Below the pieces are notes generated by a model, which was not told where the DNA came from, made no database searches, and saw only the letters and a program-made list of their open reading frames with translations. Position numbers and translations under genes: made by a program. Shown piece by piece: positions 48,318 through 57,360 of a stretch of DNA of 64,000 nucleotides. Origin of the DNA: Solirubrobacter sp963837485 (GTDB lineage: Bacteria; Actinomycetota; Thermoleophilia; Solirubrobacterales; Solirubrobacteraceae); NCBI GenBank assembly GCA_963837485.1, contig CAWINP010000011.1, forward strand, positions 186,001-250,000, written 5' to 3'. The stretch's first letter is position 1, and each line of letters starts with the position of its first letter.

Positions 48318-49516
48318 GCTGCCTTCCTTTCGGGGGGATGTGTCGCTTGCTCGATCTGGCGGCGGATCTCGGGCAGAGCGTGGGGACGCCCGACCAGGAG
48401 CGCGCCGATCGGGCGGCCGTGGTCGGTAAACGTGGCGGTGAAGTCACGTGCGTGCGGGTCGCCGTCGATCCGGATGTCGTCGGCGCCGTGCGCATGGCCG
48501 AGGTACTGGATGCGGAGGCCGTGCTGGTCGCTCCAGAAGCTCGGTGTGGCCGGTGGCGGCACGGCGAGACCGAGCATCGAGCGTGCGGCCGCGCCGCCCT
48601 GGCGGGCGGCGGCCTCCCAGTGTTCGGTGCGGGTGTGGGCGCCGAGCCGCGAGTCGAAGTGCTTGGCGGCGTCGCCGGCCGCGTAGATGCCGGGAATCGC
48701 GGTGCGCCCTGCTGCGTCGACGGGTATGCCCTCGTCGTCGAGACCGGTGCCCGCGAGCCACCGGGTCGCGGGGACGGTGCCGACGCCGACGACGACGATG
48801 TCGCAGTCGATGCGCTGACCATCGTCGAGCTCGATCGCCTCGACAGCGTCGCCACCGTGAAACCGCGTGATCCGAGCGGAGAGGCGGACGTCGATGCCCT
48901 CGTCGCGGTGCAACTGCGCAAACCAGGCGCCAAGCTCGACGCCGAGGACGGCGGCCAGCGGCGCGCGCGCCGCCTCGATCACGGTTACGTGCGCGCCGAG
49001 CCCGTGCGCGGTGGAGGCGACTTCCTGCCCGATGAAGCCGGCCCCGATCATGACGAGGCGCGCACCCGCTCGAAGCGCGTCTCGCAGCCGGCGCGCGTCG
49101 GCGAGGGTTCGCAGCTCGTGGACGTTCGAGAACCGCTCGACGCCGGGAAGCCGGCGCGGGCTGCTTCCGGTGGCGATCAGCAGCTGCCAGAACGGCAGTC
49201 GCGAGCCGGAGGCGAGCAGGAGCTCGCGTCCGGCGACATCGAGGCCGACCGCTCGCTCGCCGAGCAGCAACTCGACGTCGCGGTCGCGGTACCAATCATC
49301 GGCGCGGAAGCGCAGCGCGGCGTCGTCGAGCCCTCGCGCGAGGTACTCCTTGGACAGCGGTGGGCGGTCGTAGGGTGCGACGGCTTCGTCGCTGATGAGC
49401 TGGATCGTGCCGTCATGGCCGCTGCGGCGAAGCGTCTCCACGGCACGCTGGGCCGCGAGGCCGCCGCCGGCGATCACGATGCCCGCACCGCGAAGGTGAC
49501 GCTCGTGACTGGTCAT
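48314..49516 (-). CDS. Ferredoxin reductase, FAD-dependent (ThcD-like)
   Basis: A 400-residue FAD/NAD(P)-binding reductase: IVIAGGGLAAQRAVETLR (FAD), YDRPPLSKEYLARG, LLIATGSSPRRLP, ARLVMIGAGFIGQEVASTAHGLG (NAD), GVGTVPATRWL and IYAAGDAAKHFD. It passes electrons from NAD(P)H to the ferredoxin encoded directly downstream. Its promoter region holds two copies of the GGTAAG-N17-CTTACC element, suggesting control by the two-component system at 50-52 kb. Confidence 0.92.
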   Translation of the reverse strand: MTSHERHLRGAGIVIAGGGLAAQRAVETLRRSGHDGTIQLISDEAVAPYDRPPLSKEYLARGLDDAALRFRADDWYRDRDVELLLGERAVGLDVAGRELLLASGSRLPFWQLLIATGSSPRRLPGVERFSNVHELRTLADARRLRDALRAGARLVMIGAGFIGQEVASTAHGLGAHVTVIEAARAPLAAVLGVELGAWFAQLHRDEGIDVRLSARITRFHGGDAVEAIELDDGQRIDCDIVVVGVGTVPATRWLAGTGLDDEGIPVDAAGRTAIPGIYAAGDAAKHFDSRLGAHTRTEHWEAAARQGGAAARSMLGLAVPPPATPSFWSDQHGLRIQYLGHAHGADDIRIDGDPHARDFTATFTDHGRPIGALLVGRPHALPEIRRQIEQATHPPERKAA

Positions 49517-49548
49517 GGAGCCAGCATCGGAGGCCCGGTTGAGCCCCC

Positions 49549-49577
49549 GGTAAGCGAGGAGTCAGAGCGCTCTTACC
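49549..49577. promoter_or_regulatory. Operator copy A1, GGTAAG-N17-CTTACC
   Basis: Perfect 6-bp inverted repeats GGTAAG/CTTACC separated by 17 bases, between the divergent ferredoxin reductase and the 49.7-kb gene. The inner sequence includes AGAGCGCTCT, itself a palindrome. Confidence 0.7.
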
Positions 49578-49590
49578 TATGCTCGCCGAC

Positions 49591-49619
49591 GGTAAGAGCG
49601 CTCTATCCGGCGCCTTACC
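49591..49619. promoter_or_regulatory. Operator copy A2, GGTAAG-N17-CTTACC
   Basis: The second copy in the same gap; outer arms GGTAAG/CTTACC are perfect, with inner GCGC on both sides. It shares GGTAAGAGCGCTCT with copy B2 at 52367. Confidence 0.7.
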
Positions 49620-49699
49620 CGCACCTCGAACTCGCGGCTCAGGCTCTGCGGCATCCCCCACCAAGCCGACCGATGCGGCCATTGCCCAAGGAGCCCCGG

Positions 49700-50135
49700 A
49701 TGCACTCCAACTGCACCTGTTCCCACCGGATCATCGTCCTCGCGGACCGCGACCCGGCGATGCTCCGACGCGCACGAGCTGCAGCGTCTCGACGACGCCG
49801 TCGCCGACGGCCACGTGCTGGTCGTCGCACCCGCCGGCCCCGTCGCGGGCGAGCGGTGGATCGTGGATCTGAGCGCACGCCGTGCGCAGGCCGAGGATCG
49901 CCTCCGAGGCTGGGCGACGATGCTCGCGCGGCACGCGAGCGAGCTCGAGCTCGAGGTCGGTGACGAGAACCCGCGTCTCGCGCTGTCTGACGCCCGCGGC
50001 GCCTTCCCGGCCGACGCGGTGATCGGGTTCGCGCCGCTCGCCGAGCCCGCCGTCCGCTCCGGCTCGCTGCCGGCTCGCCTGCCCGGCCGGCCCGAGCACC
50101 CCGGCGCGTCGCGCATGGTGCCGAGCGCTGCGTGA
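49700..50135 (+). CDS. Hypothetical protein, about 144 aa, one frameshift
   Basis: ATG 49700 follows a good ribosome site (AAGGAG). The N-terminus (IIVLADRDPAMLR) and the rest (DAHELQRLDDAVADGHVLVV, GERWIVDLSARRAQAEDRL, ELELEVGDENPRLALSDARGAFPADAVIGFAP) are in different frames. Removing one base near 49772 joins them. The family is unknown to me; it looks like a small alpha/beta protein. It probably belongs to the regulon of the GGTAAG element, which precedes it. Confidence 0.5.
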
Positions 50136-50164
50136 GCCGCCGGCCGCCGCGCCGGGCTGCACCG

Positions 50165-51601
50165 TCAACTGGCCGGGCGATGTCGGGCGTCGTAGCCCGG
50201 CAGCTCGAGGCTGATCGTCGTACCGCTCGGCGGCCGCGACTCGGCCCATATCCGGCCGCCGTGGGCCTCGACGATCGCGCGGGCGATCGCGAGGCCCAGG
50301 CCGCTGCCGCCGCTGTCGCGCGAGCGGCTTTCCTCGGCGCGGTAGAAGCGTTCGAAGACGTGCGCGAGATGGTCGGGCGCGATGCCAGCACCGGCGTCCG
50401 ACACCGAGATCGTCAGCCGCTCGCCAGTCGCGCGCGCCACGACGTCGACGCGGTCATCGGGCTCTGTGTGCGAGACGGCGTTTCGCACGAGGTTTCGGAG
50501 CACCTGCGTGAGCCGGTCGGGGTCGGCGTGCAGTGTGCCCTCGATGGCCTGCAGGTGGAAGTCGCGCTCGCCGAACAACGGCAGGTCGCGACGCAGGTCT
50601 TCGAAGAAGTCGGCGAGGTCGACCGGCTGCGGCTCGACGAGCCGGCCTGCCTCGGCGCTCGCAAGCGTGAGCATGTCGGCAACGAGGCGGTCCATCTCGT
50701 CGAGGCGGCGGAGCAGCGTGACGGTGCCCTCGCGGCGGCGCTGCTCGTCGGTCTCGCGGTCGAGCAGCTCGACCTGCGCGCGCAGCACCGCGAGCGGCGT
50801 GCGCAGCTCATGCGAAGCGTCAGAGACGAAGTCGCGCTGGCGCGCGAACGCCCGCTCCAGCCGGGCCAGCATGCGATCGAACGCCGCCGCGAGCACGCCG
50901 ACTTCGCCGCGCCCGCCCGCCGCCGCGCCGGCCCGCAGCGAAAGGTCGCCCGCGTCGACGGCCACCGCGACCCTCGCCATGCGCCGCAACGGCGCGGCGA
51001 TCGCACCGGCGAGCAGCAGTCCGGCCACGACGGCCAGCGCCAGCGCCAGCGATCCCACGAGCGCGAACGTGCGCAGCAGGCTGTCCTGCGCGTCCTCGAC
51101 CGTGCTCAGCGGGTCCGCGATCTGCAGCGTTCCCACGCGCCGCCCGTGCACGACGATCGGGCGCGTGCTGACCCGCATCCGTCCCGCCTCGTGCACGTCG
51201 GCCGTCGCGATGCCCTCGACCGCGGCGATGACCCCGTTTCCGCTGCCGGCCTTCGGTTGGTGTTCCTCCTCGCGTTCGACGATCTGGGGCTGGTTGCTCA
51301 CCGGCGTCCCGCCGGTGACGTCGATGACGAAGATCCGCGATGCCGGGTGATAGCGCTGCGCGGCGATGAAGCGGCGCGCCGCCTGCTCCACCGCGGCCGG
51401 CGTCGAGAGGTCGCGACCGGCGCGCATCTGCTCCCACTCGGACGCCTGCGTGGCCAGGTCCTGGTCGATGCGATCCTGCAGCCGGCTGCCGGTGCCGCGA
51501 TAGACCGCCACAAAGGTCAAACCGAGCGCCAGCGCGGTGATCAGCGCGATCGCGAGCGCGAGTTGCGTGCGCAGGCTCGCGGGCAGCAGCCGCCTAGCCA
51601 C
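50165..51601 (-). CDS. Sensor histidine kinase, HAMP/HisKA type
   Basis: A 478-residue kinase: an N-terminal membrane helix (LALAIALITALALGLTFVAVY), an extracytoplasmic sensor loop, a second helix (TFALVGSLALALAVVAGLLL), HAMP, the H-box FVSDASHELRTPLAVLRAQ, N-box LRNLVRNAVSHTE, and G-boxes VSDAGAGIAPD and GSGLGLAIARAIVEAHGG. The GTG start at 51601 overlaps the regulator stop. The signal is unknown; the neighbouring heme/flavin membrane genes suggest a redox or metal cue. Confidence 0.9.
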   Translation of the reverse strand: MARRLLPASLRTQLALAIALITALALGLTFVAVYRGTGSRLQDRIDQDLATQASEWEQMRAGRDLSTPAAVEQAARRFIAAQRYHPASRIFVIDVTGGTPVSNQPQIVEREEEHQPKAGSGNGVIAAVEGIATADVHEAGRMRVSTRPIVVHGRRVGTLQIADPLSTVEDAQDSLLRTFALVGSLALALAVVAGLLLAGAIAAPLRRMARVAVAVDAGDLSLRAGAAAGGRGEVGVLAAAFDRMLARLERAFARQRDFVSDASHELRTPLAVLRAQVELLDRETDEQRRREGTVTLLRRLDEMDRLVADMLTLASAEAGRLVEPQPVDLADFFEDLRRDLPLFGERDFHLQAIEGTLHADPDRLTQVLRNLVRNAVSHTEPDDRVDVVARATGERLTISVSDAGAGIAPDHLAHVFERFYRAEESRSRDSGGSGLGLAIARAIVEAHGGRIWAESRPPSGTTISLELPGYDARHRPAS

Positions 51602-52268
51602 GCGGCACGCGCAGCCGGTAGCCCACGTTGCGCACCGTCTCGATCGGGCTCGCGCCGTCGTCGCCGAGCTTGCGGCGCAGGTAGCCGACATAGACCTCCA
51701 GCACCTTGGTCCCCGGGTCGAAGTCGAACCCCCAGACGGCGTTGAGGATCTGCTCGCGCGAAAGCACCTGGTCGGGATGGCGAGCGAGGTAGGCGAGCAG
51801 CTCGAACTCGCGCGCGGTGAGCTTGACATCGCGGCCGTCGCGCTCGACGCGACGCGTGCGGAGGTCGAGGCGAACATCACCGGCCTCGAGCACGGACGCC
51901 TCGCGCTGCGTCGGCAAGCGCAGCTGCGCGCGCACGCGCGCCAGCAGCTCTTCGAACGAGAACGGCTTGGTGACGTAGTCGTTGGCGCCGCGGTCGAGCC
52001 CTTCGACCTTCTGCTCGATCGCACCGCGCGCGGTCAAGACGATCACCGGCAGCTCGGGCTTGCGCGCGCGGATCGCGTCGAGCACCTGCAGGCCGTTCTT
52101 GCCGGGCAGCATCACGTCGAGCAGGACCAGTCCGTAGTCGCCCGTCAGCGCTTCCAGCTCGCCGCGCTCACCGTCGTTGGCGACGGTCACGGCGTAGCCG
52201 TCGGCCTGCAGGCTCTGCTCGATGAAGCCCGCCAACGTGCGCTCGTCCTCGACGACCAGTATGCGCAT
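51594..52268 (-). CDS. OmpR-family response regulator
   Basis: A 224-residue regulator: receiver with EDE (residues 7-9), Asp51 in VLLDVMLPG and Lys in DYVTKPF; C-terminal winged helix with KLTAREFELLAYLARHPDQVLSREQILNAVWG and YVGYLRRKLG. It is coupled to the kinase gene. The paired GGTAAG palindromes upstream of this gene and before the ferredoxin reductase are good candidates for its binding site. Confidence 0.93.
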   Translation of the reverse strand: MRILVVEDERTLAGFIEQSLQADGYAVTVANDGERGELEALTGDYGLVLLDVMLPGKNGLQVLDAIRARKPELPVIVLTARGAIEQKVEGLDRGANDYVTKPFSFEELLARVRAQLRLPTQREASVLEAGDVRLDLRTRRVERDGRDVKLTAREFELLAYLARHPDQVLSREQILNAVWGFDFDPGTKVLEVYVGYLRRKLGDDGASPIETVRNVGYRLRVPRG

Positions 52269-52310
52269 CTCGACGTCATGCTAAGCGCCGCCGCGCTCGC
52301 CGAGCAGCAA

Positions 52311-52339
52311 GGTAAGCGCATTCTGGACCGGCTCTTACC
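52311..52339. promoter_or_regulatory. Operator copy B1, GGTAAG-N17-CTTACC
   Basis: Perfect GGTAAG/CTTACC arms with a 17-base spacer, between the response regulator (minus) and the ApbE operon (plus). Confidence 0.7.
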
Positions 52340-52366
52340 GGGCGCTGTCCGAGCACCGCCGGAGAA

Positions 52367-52395
52367 GGTAAGAGCGCTCTGACCTGCGCCTTACA
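52367..52395. promoter_or_regulatory. Operator copy B2, GGTAAG-N17-CTTACA
   Basis: As copy A2 but with the last base changed. The first 14 bases (GGTAAGAGCGCTCT) are identical to A2. It sits 33 bases before the first gene of the ApbE operon. Confidence 0.65.
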
Positions 52396-52427
52396 GCCGT
52401 CTCACCGCCATCGCCCACGATGAGCGC

Positions 52428-52652
52428 ATGACCGACAAGACCCGCATCAAGATCGCCGGCATCGTCACTGCGCTGTTCCTCGCCGGCGTCTCGACCGTCG
52501 GTCTGGCCTCACACCGGGCCACCGCGACCGCCGGCACCACGGCGCCCGTAGCCGCCGCCGTCCAACAACCCACCACCGCTCCGGCCGCCCAGGCGTCCGG
52601 TCGCGCGCAGCAGGAGGACTACGAGAACACGCCCTACGAGGAGCGTGACTGA
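52428..52652 (+). CDS. Small exported protein, 74 aa
   Basis: A signal-anchor or signal peptide (IKIAGIVTALFLAGVSTVGLA) is followed by an Ala/Thr/Gln-rich stretch and an acidic end (QEDYENTPYEERD). No family is recognised. It is the first gene of the ApbE operon and its stop overlaps the next start (TGATG). It may be a small partner of the heme-b protein. Confidence 0.6.
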   Translation: MTDKTRIKIAGIVTALFLAGVSTVGLASHRATATAGTTAPVAAAVQQPTTAPAAQASGRAQQEDYENTPYEERD

Positions 52653-52903
52653 TGATGACCGATCAGACCCCGCACACCCGGCCCGCGCCCAGGCGCGGCT
52701 CCCTCGGGCACAGCCTGCTCACCGTCGCGGCCGCGGCGACGACCTCGGCAGCCGTGATCTGGGCCGCCCTGTTCTACAACGCCAGCAACAAGCACGCCAC
52801 CGCGACGGCTGCCATCCCGGCGCCCGCCGCCCAGGCCGGCCCGGTCAGCGGGACCGTCCAGCCCGCCCCATCGCCCGCTCCTGTCACCACCCGCACGTCA
52901 TGA
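52652..52903 (+). CDS. Small membrane protein, 83 aa
   Basis: One membrane helix (LLTVAAAATTSAAVIWAALFY, about residues 23-43), then an Ala/Pro-rich tail. No flavinylation motif of the S/T-G-A-S/T type is visible. It is coupled at both ends (TGATG and ATGA) to its neighbours. Function unknown. Confidence 0.6.
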   Translation: MMTDQTPHTRPAPRRGSLGHSLLTVAAAATTSAAVIWAALFYNASNKHATATAAIPAPAAQAGPVSGTVQPAPSPAPVTTRTS

Positions 52904-53868
52904 GCACCGCGATCGAGCACGAGCACAGCTTTGGACTCTTCGGCACCCGCGTGCGGTTGCTCGTCGCTGCCCCCGCCGAGGCACCCCTCGATGCCCGAGT
53001 CGCGGCGCTGCGCGTGCAGGCGCGCCTCACACGCCTGCACCGCGCGCTGACGCGCTTCGAACCGGCGAGCGAGCTCTCGCGACTCAACGAGCGCGCCGGC
53101 GCGACCGTCGCCGTCTCGCAGATCATGGTGGAGGCGATCGCCGCGGCGCTGTACGCCGCCCACATCAGCGAAGGCCTGGTCGACCCGACCGTGCTCCGCG
53201 AGCTCGAGCAGACAGGCTACGCGCACTCACGCGCTGGGCTCGAGCCCGCCGACCTGGCGGCCGCGATCGCCGCCGCGCCGGTTCGCCGCGGCGCCCGTCC
53301 ACGCCCCGCGGGCGAGTGGCGGAGGATCGAGCTCGACGCGGCCGGCCGCACCGTCCGGCTCCCTGCAGGCGTGCGGCTCGACCTCGGCGGGAGCGCCAAG
53401 GGGATGGCGGTCGACATCGCAGCGCGCATGCTCGCCCACTCACCCGCATTCGCCGTCGACGCCGGCGGCGACATCCGCCTCGGCGGCACCCACCCGGCGC
53501 CACGCACCGTGCGCGTCGAGCACCCGCTCACCGGTGAGACCGCCCACGAGCTCATCCGAAACAGCGCTGCGATCGCCACCAGCGGCCTGCGGACACGCCT
53601 CTGGCGCACCGCCGAGGGCTACGCGCACCACCTCATCGACCCCGCCGGCAGAAAGCCCGCATGGACCGGGGTGATCCAAGCCACCGCCCTCGCCCCGACC
53701 GCGCTGGAGGCCGAGACCCTCGCCAAGACCGCGCTGCTGCTCGGGCCCGATCACGGCCACGCCCTCCTCGCCCGGCACGGCGGAGCGCTGATCCTCGATG
53801 ACGGCGAGCTCGTGCTCGCCGGCGACCTCGACGGCGCGGCCGAAACCGAACCCGCGGTCACCCGATGA
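52900..53868 (+). CDS. ApbE-like FAD:protein FMN transferase
   Basis: A 322-residue flavin transferase that attaches FMN to exported redox proteins. Motifs are RLTRLHRALTRFEPASELSRLN, VRLDLGGSAKGMAVDIAA, AFAVDAGGDIRLGG, SGLRTRLWR with HHLIDPAGRKP, and ALEAETLAKTALLLG. It lacks the lipobox signal of typical ApbE. No FMN-binding domain protein is encoded near, so its target is elsewhere or is one of the small proteins of the operon. Confidence 0.85.
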   Translation: MSTAIEHEHSFGLFGTRVRLLVAAPAEAPLDARVAALRVQARLTRLHRALTRFEPASELSRLNERAGATVAVSQIMVEAIAAALYAAHISEGLVDPTVLRELEQTGYAHSRAGLEPADLAAAIAAAPVRRGARPRPAGEWRRIELDAAGRTVRLPAGVRLDLGGSAKGMAVDIAARMLAHSPAFAVDAGGDIRLGGTHPAPRTVRVEHPLTGETAHELIRNSAAIATSGLRTRLWRTAEGYAHHLIDPAGRKPAWTGVIQATALAPTALEAETLAKTALLLGPDHGHALLARHGGALILDDGELVLAGDLDGAAETEPAVTR

Positions 53869-54455
53869 GCACCGACCCCACCCAGCAGATCTTCTGGCTG
53901 GCCAGCCGCGCCTTCGGCATCGTCGCGATCATCATGCTCGCGATCTCCGTCGGCCTCGGACTCGCGATGTCAGGCCGCATCGTCCGCCGGCCCGGCCTGC
54001 CCGCCAAGCTCAAGCGCTACCACGAGGCCACCACGCTGGTCACGCTCGGGCTGATCGTCGCCCACGCCGCGGCCCTGCTGGGCGACGGCTACCTCAGGCC
54101 CGGCATCGCCGGCATCACGCTCCCATTCCAGATGAGCTACCGGCCGCTGTGGACCGGCATCGGCATCATCGCCGCCTGGCTTGCAGCAATCCTCGGCCTC
54201 AGCTTCTACGCTCGCAAGTGGATCGGCGCCAAGACCTGGCGCTGGCTGCACCGCTGGATCATCGCCGCCTACCTCCTCGCCCTCGGTCACGTCGTCGGCG
54301 CAGGCACGAACGGGCGCTCGCCCTGGATGATCGCCATGCTGACCATGCTCACGGCGCCGATCGTGTTCGCCTTCACCTACCGCATGCTCCCCAAGCCATC
54401 GCGATCCGGCCGCCGCGCGCAGCTGCCCTCCCCGCGCATGGCCGCCGAGAGGTGA
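53865..54455 (+). CDS. Ferric-reductase-like heme b membrane protein
   Basis: A 196-residue protein with about five helices: FGIVAIIMLAISVGLGLAMS, TTLVTLGLIVAHAAALL, LWTGIGIIAAWLAAILGLSFYA, WRWLHRWIIAAYLLALGHVVGAG and a last helix. Histidines in RYHEATT, IVAHAAALL, WLHRW and LGHVVGAG are placed to bind heme b as in FRD/MsrQ domains. It probably moves electrons across the membrane with the flavinylated partner. Coupled to apbE by ATGA. Confidence 0.85.
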   Translation: MSTDPTQQIFWLASRAFGIVAIIMLAISVGLGLAMSGRIVRRPGLPAKLKRYHEATTLVTLGLIVAHAAALLGDGYLRPGIAGITLPFQMSYRPLWTGIGIIAAWLAAILGLSFYARKWIGAKTWRWLHRWIIAAYLLALGHVVGAGTNGRSPWMIAMLTMLTAPIVFAFTYRMLPKPSRSGRRAQLPSPRMAAER

Positions 54456-54578
54456 ACGGGACCAGTCCCACACGACTCCGCCGCACGCACGACCAGACGT
54501 GCAGGACACCGGGTTTCCCACGCTCGACCGCGGTCTGGCACGGATGACGTCGCATGCCGCCGACGCGAAGCTGCGGAG

Positions 54579-56480
54579 GTGACGCCGCCGGCCCCATCCC
54601 GCGTCCCCGCCCGAATGCGCGCCGGGCTGCGCCGTCTCGTCGAGTCGCGTGCCCAGATCCTGGCAGCGGTCGCGGTCAGCGCGATCGCGGCCGGGTTCGC
54701 GCTGCACCTCGCGGGCGCGGCGGACGCCGGCCACCAGGTCTGGCGGGCCGCGGTCGCGCTGCTTGCCGTAGAGCTCGCCTTCGAGGTCGTCCGCACCGTC
54801 GTCGTCGATCATCACCTCGGCGTCGACACGATCGCGCTCGTCGCCATGATCGGCGCGCTGGCGCTCGGCGAGGAGCTCGCCGGCGCGGTCATCGGCCTGA
54901 TGTTCACCGGCGGCGCCGCCCTGGAGGCCGCCGCATCCCGGCGCGCGCGCCGCGAGCTGACGCTCCTCGTGCAGCGCGCGCCGCGCGTCGCCCAGCTGAG
55001 GATCGACGGCGGGATCGAAGAGGTCCCCGTCGAACGCGTGCAGACCGGCGACACGGTGCTCGTGCGCACCGGAGAGGTCGTTCCCGTCGACGGCACCGTC
55101 GTCAGCAGCGAGGCCGTCGTGGACACGAGCACCCTCAGCGGCGAGCCGCTGCCCGTCACGCTCCATGCCGGGATGGAGGTGATGAGCGGCAGCGCCAATG
55201 CGGGCGCCCCGTTCGACGTGCGCGCCGACCGTCCCGCCGCCGAGAGCGCCTACGCCGCGCTGGTCCGGCTGGTCGAGCAGGCCCAGACGCAGCGCGCACC
55301 GCTCGTGCGGATGGCCGACCGCTATGCGGGCATCTTCCTGCCGGTGACCATGTTCACGGCGGGCCTGGCGTGGGCGCTCAGCGGCGACCCGGAGCGCGCG
55401 CTCGCCGTCGTCGTGGTCGCCACGCCGTGCCCGCTGATTCTCGCCGCGCCGATCGCGCTGGTCTCCGGCCTGTCGCGCGCCGCGCGCAGCGGTGTGATCG
55501 TCAAGGGCGCCGGTGCGATCGAGACGCTCGGCGAGGCGCGTACGGTGCTGTTCGACAAGACCGGCACGCTGACCGTCGGCACGCCCGAGGTCCGCGAGAT
55601 CGTGCCGCTCGACGGCCTCGCGCCGGGGGAGATCCTACGGCTCGCGGCCTCGGTCGACCGTCTTTCCGCGCACGTGCTCGGCGAGGCGCTCGTCCGCACC
55701 GCACGGGAGTCGGCTCTCGGGCTGCTGATGCCGACCGACGTCGACGAGGATCCTGGGCAGGGGATCTCCGGCACCGTCGAGGGGCGCCGCGTCGCGGTCG
55801 GCAGCCGCGCGTTCCTGCGCTCGCTCGGCTACGACGCCGACGCCGTCGCCGGCGCGTCGCTTGCCACCGGTCGCGGCTCCGGCGAGGCGCACGTGCTTGT
55901 CGGCGTCGACGGCCGTCCCGCCGGCGTGATCGTCATGGCCGACGAGCTCCGCCCGGACGCCGATCGCATCGTCCAGCGCCTGCGCGACGAGGGCGTGCGC
56001 CACGTCGCCATGGTGTCGGGCGACCGCGCCTCGGTGGCACAGCGAATCGGCGCTGCGCTCGGCGTTGACCGCGTCTACGCCGAGCAGTCTCCCGAGGAGA
56101 AGCTCGAGGTCGTTCGCACGCTGCGCAACGACCCGGCCCTCGGTCCCGTGATCATGGTCGGAGACGGCGTCAACGACGCGCCCGCCCTGGCCATCGCCGA
56201 CCTCGGCATCGCCATGGGCGCCGCCGGCGCGACCGTCTCCTCGGAGACCGCCGACGCCGTCATCACGGTCGACCGCGTCGACCGCGTCGCCGACGCCGTC
56301 CACATCGGCCGCCGCGCACTGCATATCGCCCGCCAGAGCGTGCTGGCCGGAATGGGGCTGAGCATCGCCGCCATGGGCGTCGCCGCCGCCGGCTACCTCC
56401 CTCCCGTCGCCGGCGCGCTGTTCCAGGAGGTCATCGACCTCGCGGTCATCCTCAACGCGCTGCGCGCGCTCCACGGATAG
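54579..56480 (+). CDS. Heavy-metal P-type ATPase, TPC motif, no N-terminal metal domain
   Basis: A 633-residue P1B-type ATPase: actuator TLSGEPLPVT, membrane metal site VVATPCPLILAAPIAL (TPC), phosphorylation motif LFDKTGTLTVG, MVSGDRASVAQRIG and hinge GDGVNDAPALAIAD. The nucleotide-domain HP motif reads SAHVLGEAL, with Val in place of Pro. It has no Cys-rich or His-rich metal-binding domain at the N-terminus, so the metal cannot be assigned. GTG 54579 is the longest start; ATG 54615 is possible. Confidence 0.9.
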   Translation: MTPPAPSRVPARMRAGLRRLVESRAQILAAVAVSAIAAGFALHLAGAADAGHQVWRAAVALLAVELAFEVVRTVVVDHHLGVDTIALVAMIGALALGEELAGAVIGLMFTGGAALEAAASRRARRELTLLVQRAPRVAQLRIDGGIEEVPVERVQTGDTVLVRTGEVVPVDGTVVSSEAVVDTSTLSGEPLPVTLHAGMEVMSGSANAGAPFDVRADRPAAESAYAALVRLVEQAQTQRAPLVRMADRYAGIFLPVTMFTAGLAWALSGDPERALAVVVVATPCPLILAAPIALVSGLSRAARSGVIVKGAGAIETLGEARTVLFDKTGTLTVGTPEVREIVPLDGLAPGEILRLAASVDRLSAHVLGEALVRTARESALGLLMPTDVDEDPGQGISGTVEGRRVAVGSRAFLRSLGYDADAVAGASLATGRGSGEAHVLVGVDGRPAGVIVMADELRPDADRIVQRLRDEGVRHVAMVSGDRASVAQRIGAALGVDRVYAEQSPEEKLEVVRTLRNDPALGPVIMVGDGVNDAPALAIADLGIAMGAAGATVSSETADAVITVDRVDRVADAVHIGRRALHIARQSVLAGMGLSIAAMGVAAAGYLPPVAGALFQEVIDLAVILNALRALHG

Positions 56481-56484
56481 CTCG

Positions 56485-57360
56485 CTATCGGGCTGGCCGT
56501 GGGGGCGGATCGGCGTCCTCCTCGTGTAGATGAGCGGCGCGCCGGACAATCAGCACCGAGCAATCGGCGCGATGCGCGACGCGCTCGCTGACGCTGCCGA
56601 GCGCGGCGAGGCCCGTCCGGCCGCGCCCGCCCATCACGATCAACGACGCCCCAACGTCGTTTGCCACCTCAACGATCCGACGGTGCGGCGATCCTTGCTC
56701 GACCTTGATCACGGGCTCGAGCCCGGTGCTCTCCATCAGCGCCACCGCCTCCTCGGCGACGCCGCGATCGTGGGTCTCGCCCACGTGCAGCGTGACGACG
56801 GTCGATTCGTGTCGCGCAGCCAGCCCGCCCGCCACATAGGCGGCGTCCAACGACTCGGGGGACCCGTCGTTCGCATGCACGATCAGGCCGGGGAACGGCC
56901 CGGCGCCCGAGTCTCGAGCGATCAACACCGAGCACGGTGCGTGTCGCGCCATCGCTGACGCCACGCTCCCGAACAGGACGCCCGCGACACGAGATGTCCC
57001 GTGGGAGCCCACCGCGACCATATCGGCCTGCAAGTCGGCGATCCCGCCCAACAGCGCCGCGACATCCCGACCCCTGATCAGAATCGGCCGCATCGACGGG
57101 CACGCCTCCCGCGCTTGCCGCAGCGCCGAACGCGCCTCCTCGCGCAGTCGGTTCATCACTTCGAGCGTGTTCATGCCCGCAGGCATCGCGAGCCCTGGAT
57201 CCCACGCCGCGAGACACCAGTACTTCGCGTCAGCGCCCGCCAGCGCGGCGCCTTGGCGTACCGCCACCTGGCTCTCCGCAGAGGCATCGACCCCGCACAG
57301 GACCGTGCGGAAGACGACCCGTTCCTCAGCAGCATCCCCCGAGGCACCGGTCTCGGACAT
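56485..57360 (-). CDS. Universal stress protein, two tandem domains
   Basis: A 291-residue protein with two Usp domains, each ending in the ATP-binding pattern (GSHGTSRVAGVLFGSVASAMARHAPCSVLI and GGRGRTGLAALGSVSERVAHRADCSVLIV). Cytoplasmic stress or energy sensing is the usual role. It is convergent with the P-type ATPase gene, 4 bases apart. Confidence 0.92.
   Translation of the reverse strand: MSETGASGDAAEERVVFRTVLCGVDASAESQVAVRQGAALAGADAKYWCLAAWDPGLAMPAGMNTLEVMNRLREEARSALRQAREACPSMRPILIRGRDVAALLGGIADLQADMVAVGSHGTSRVAGVLFGSVASAMARHAPCSVLIARDSGAGPFPGLIVHANDGSPESLDAAYVAGGLAARHESTVVTLHVGETHDRGVAEEAVALMESTGLEPVIKVEQGSPHRRIVEVANDVGASLIVMGGRGRTGLAALGSVSERVAHRADCSVLIVRRAAHLHEEDADPPPRPAR

Noticed and set aside
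50165..52024. Extended kinase frame starting at 52024
   Set aside because: The first 140 codons are antisense-frame shadow of the response regulator; the kinase begins at GTG 51601 with its membrane helix.
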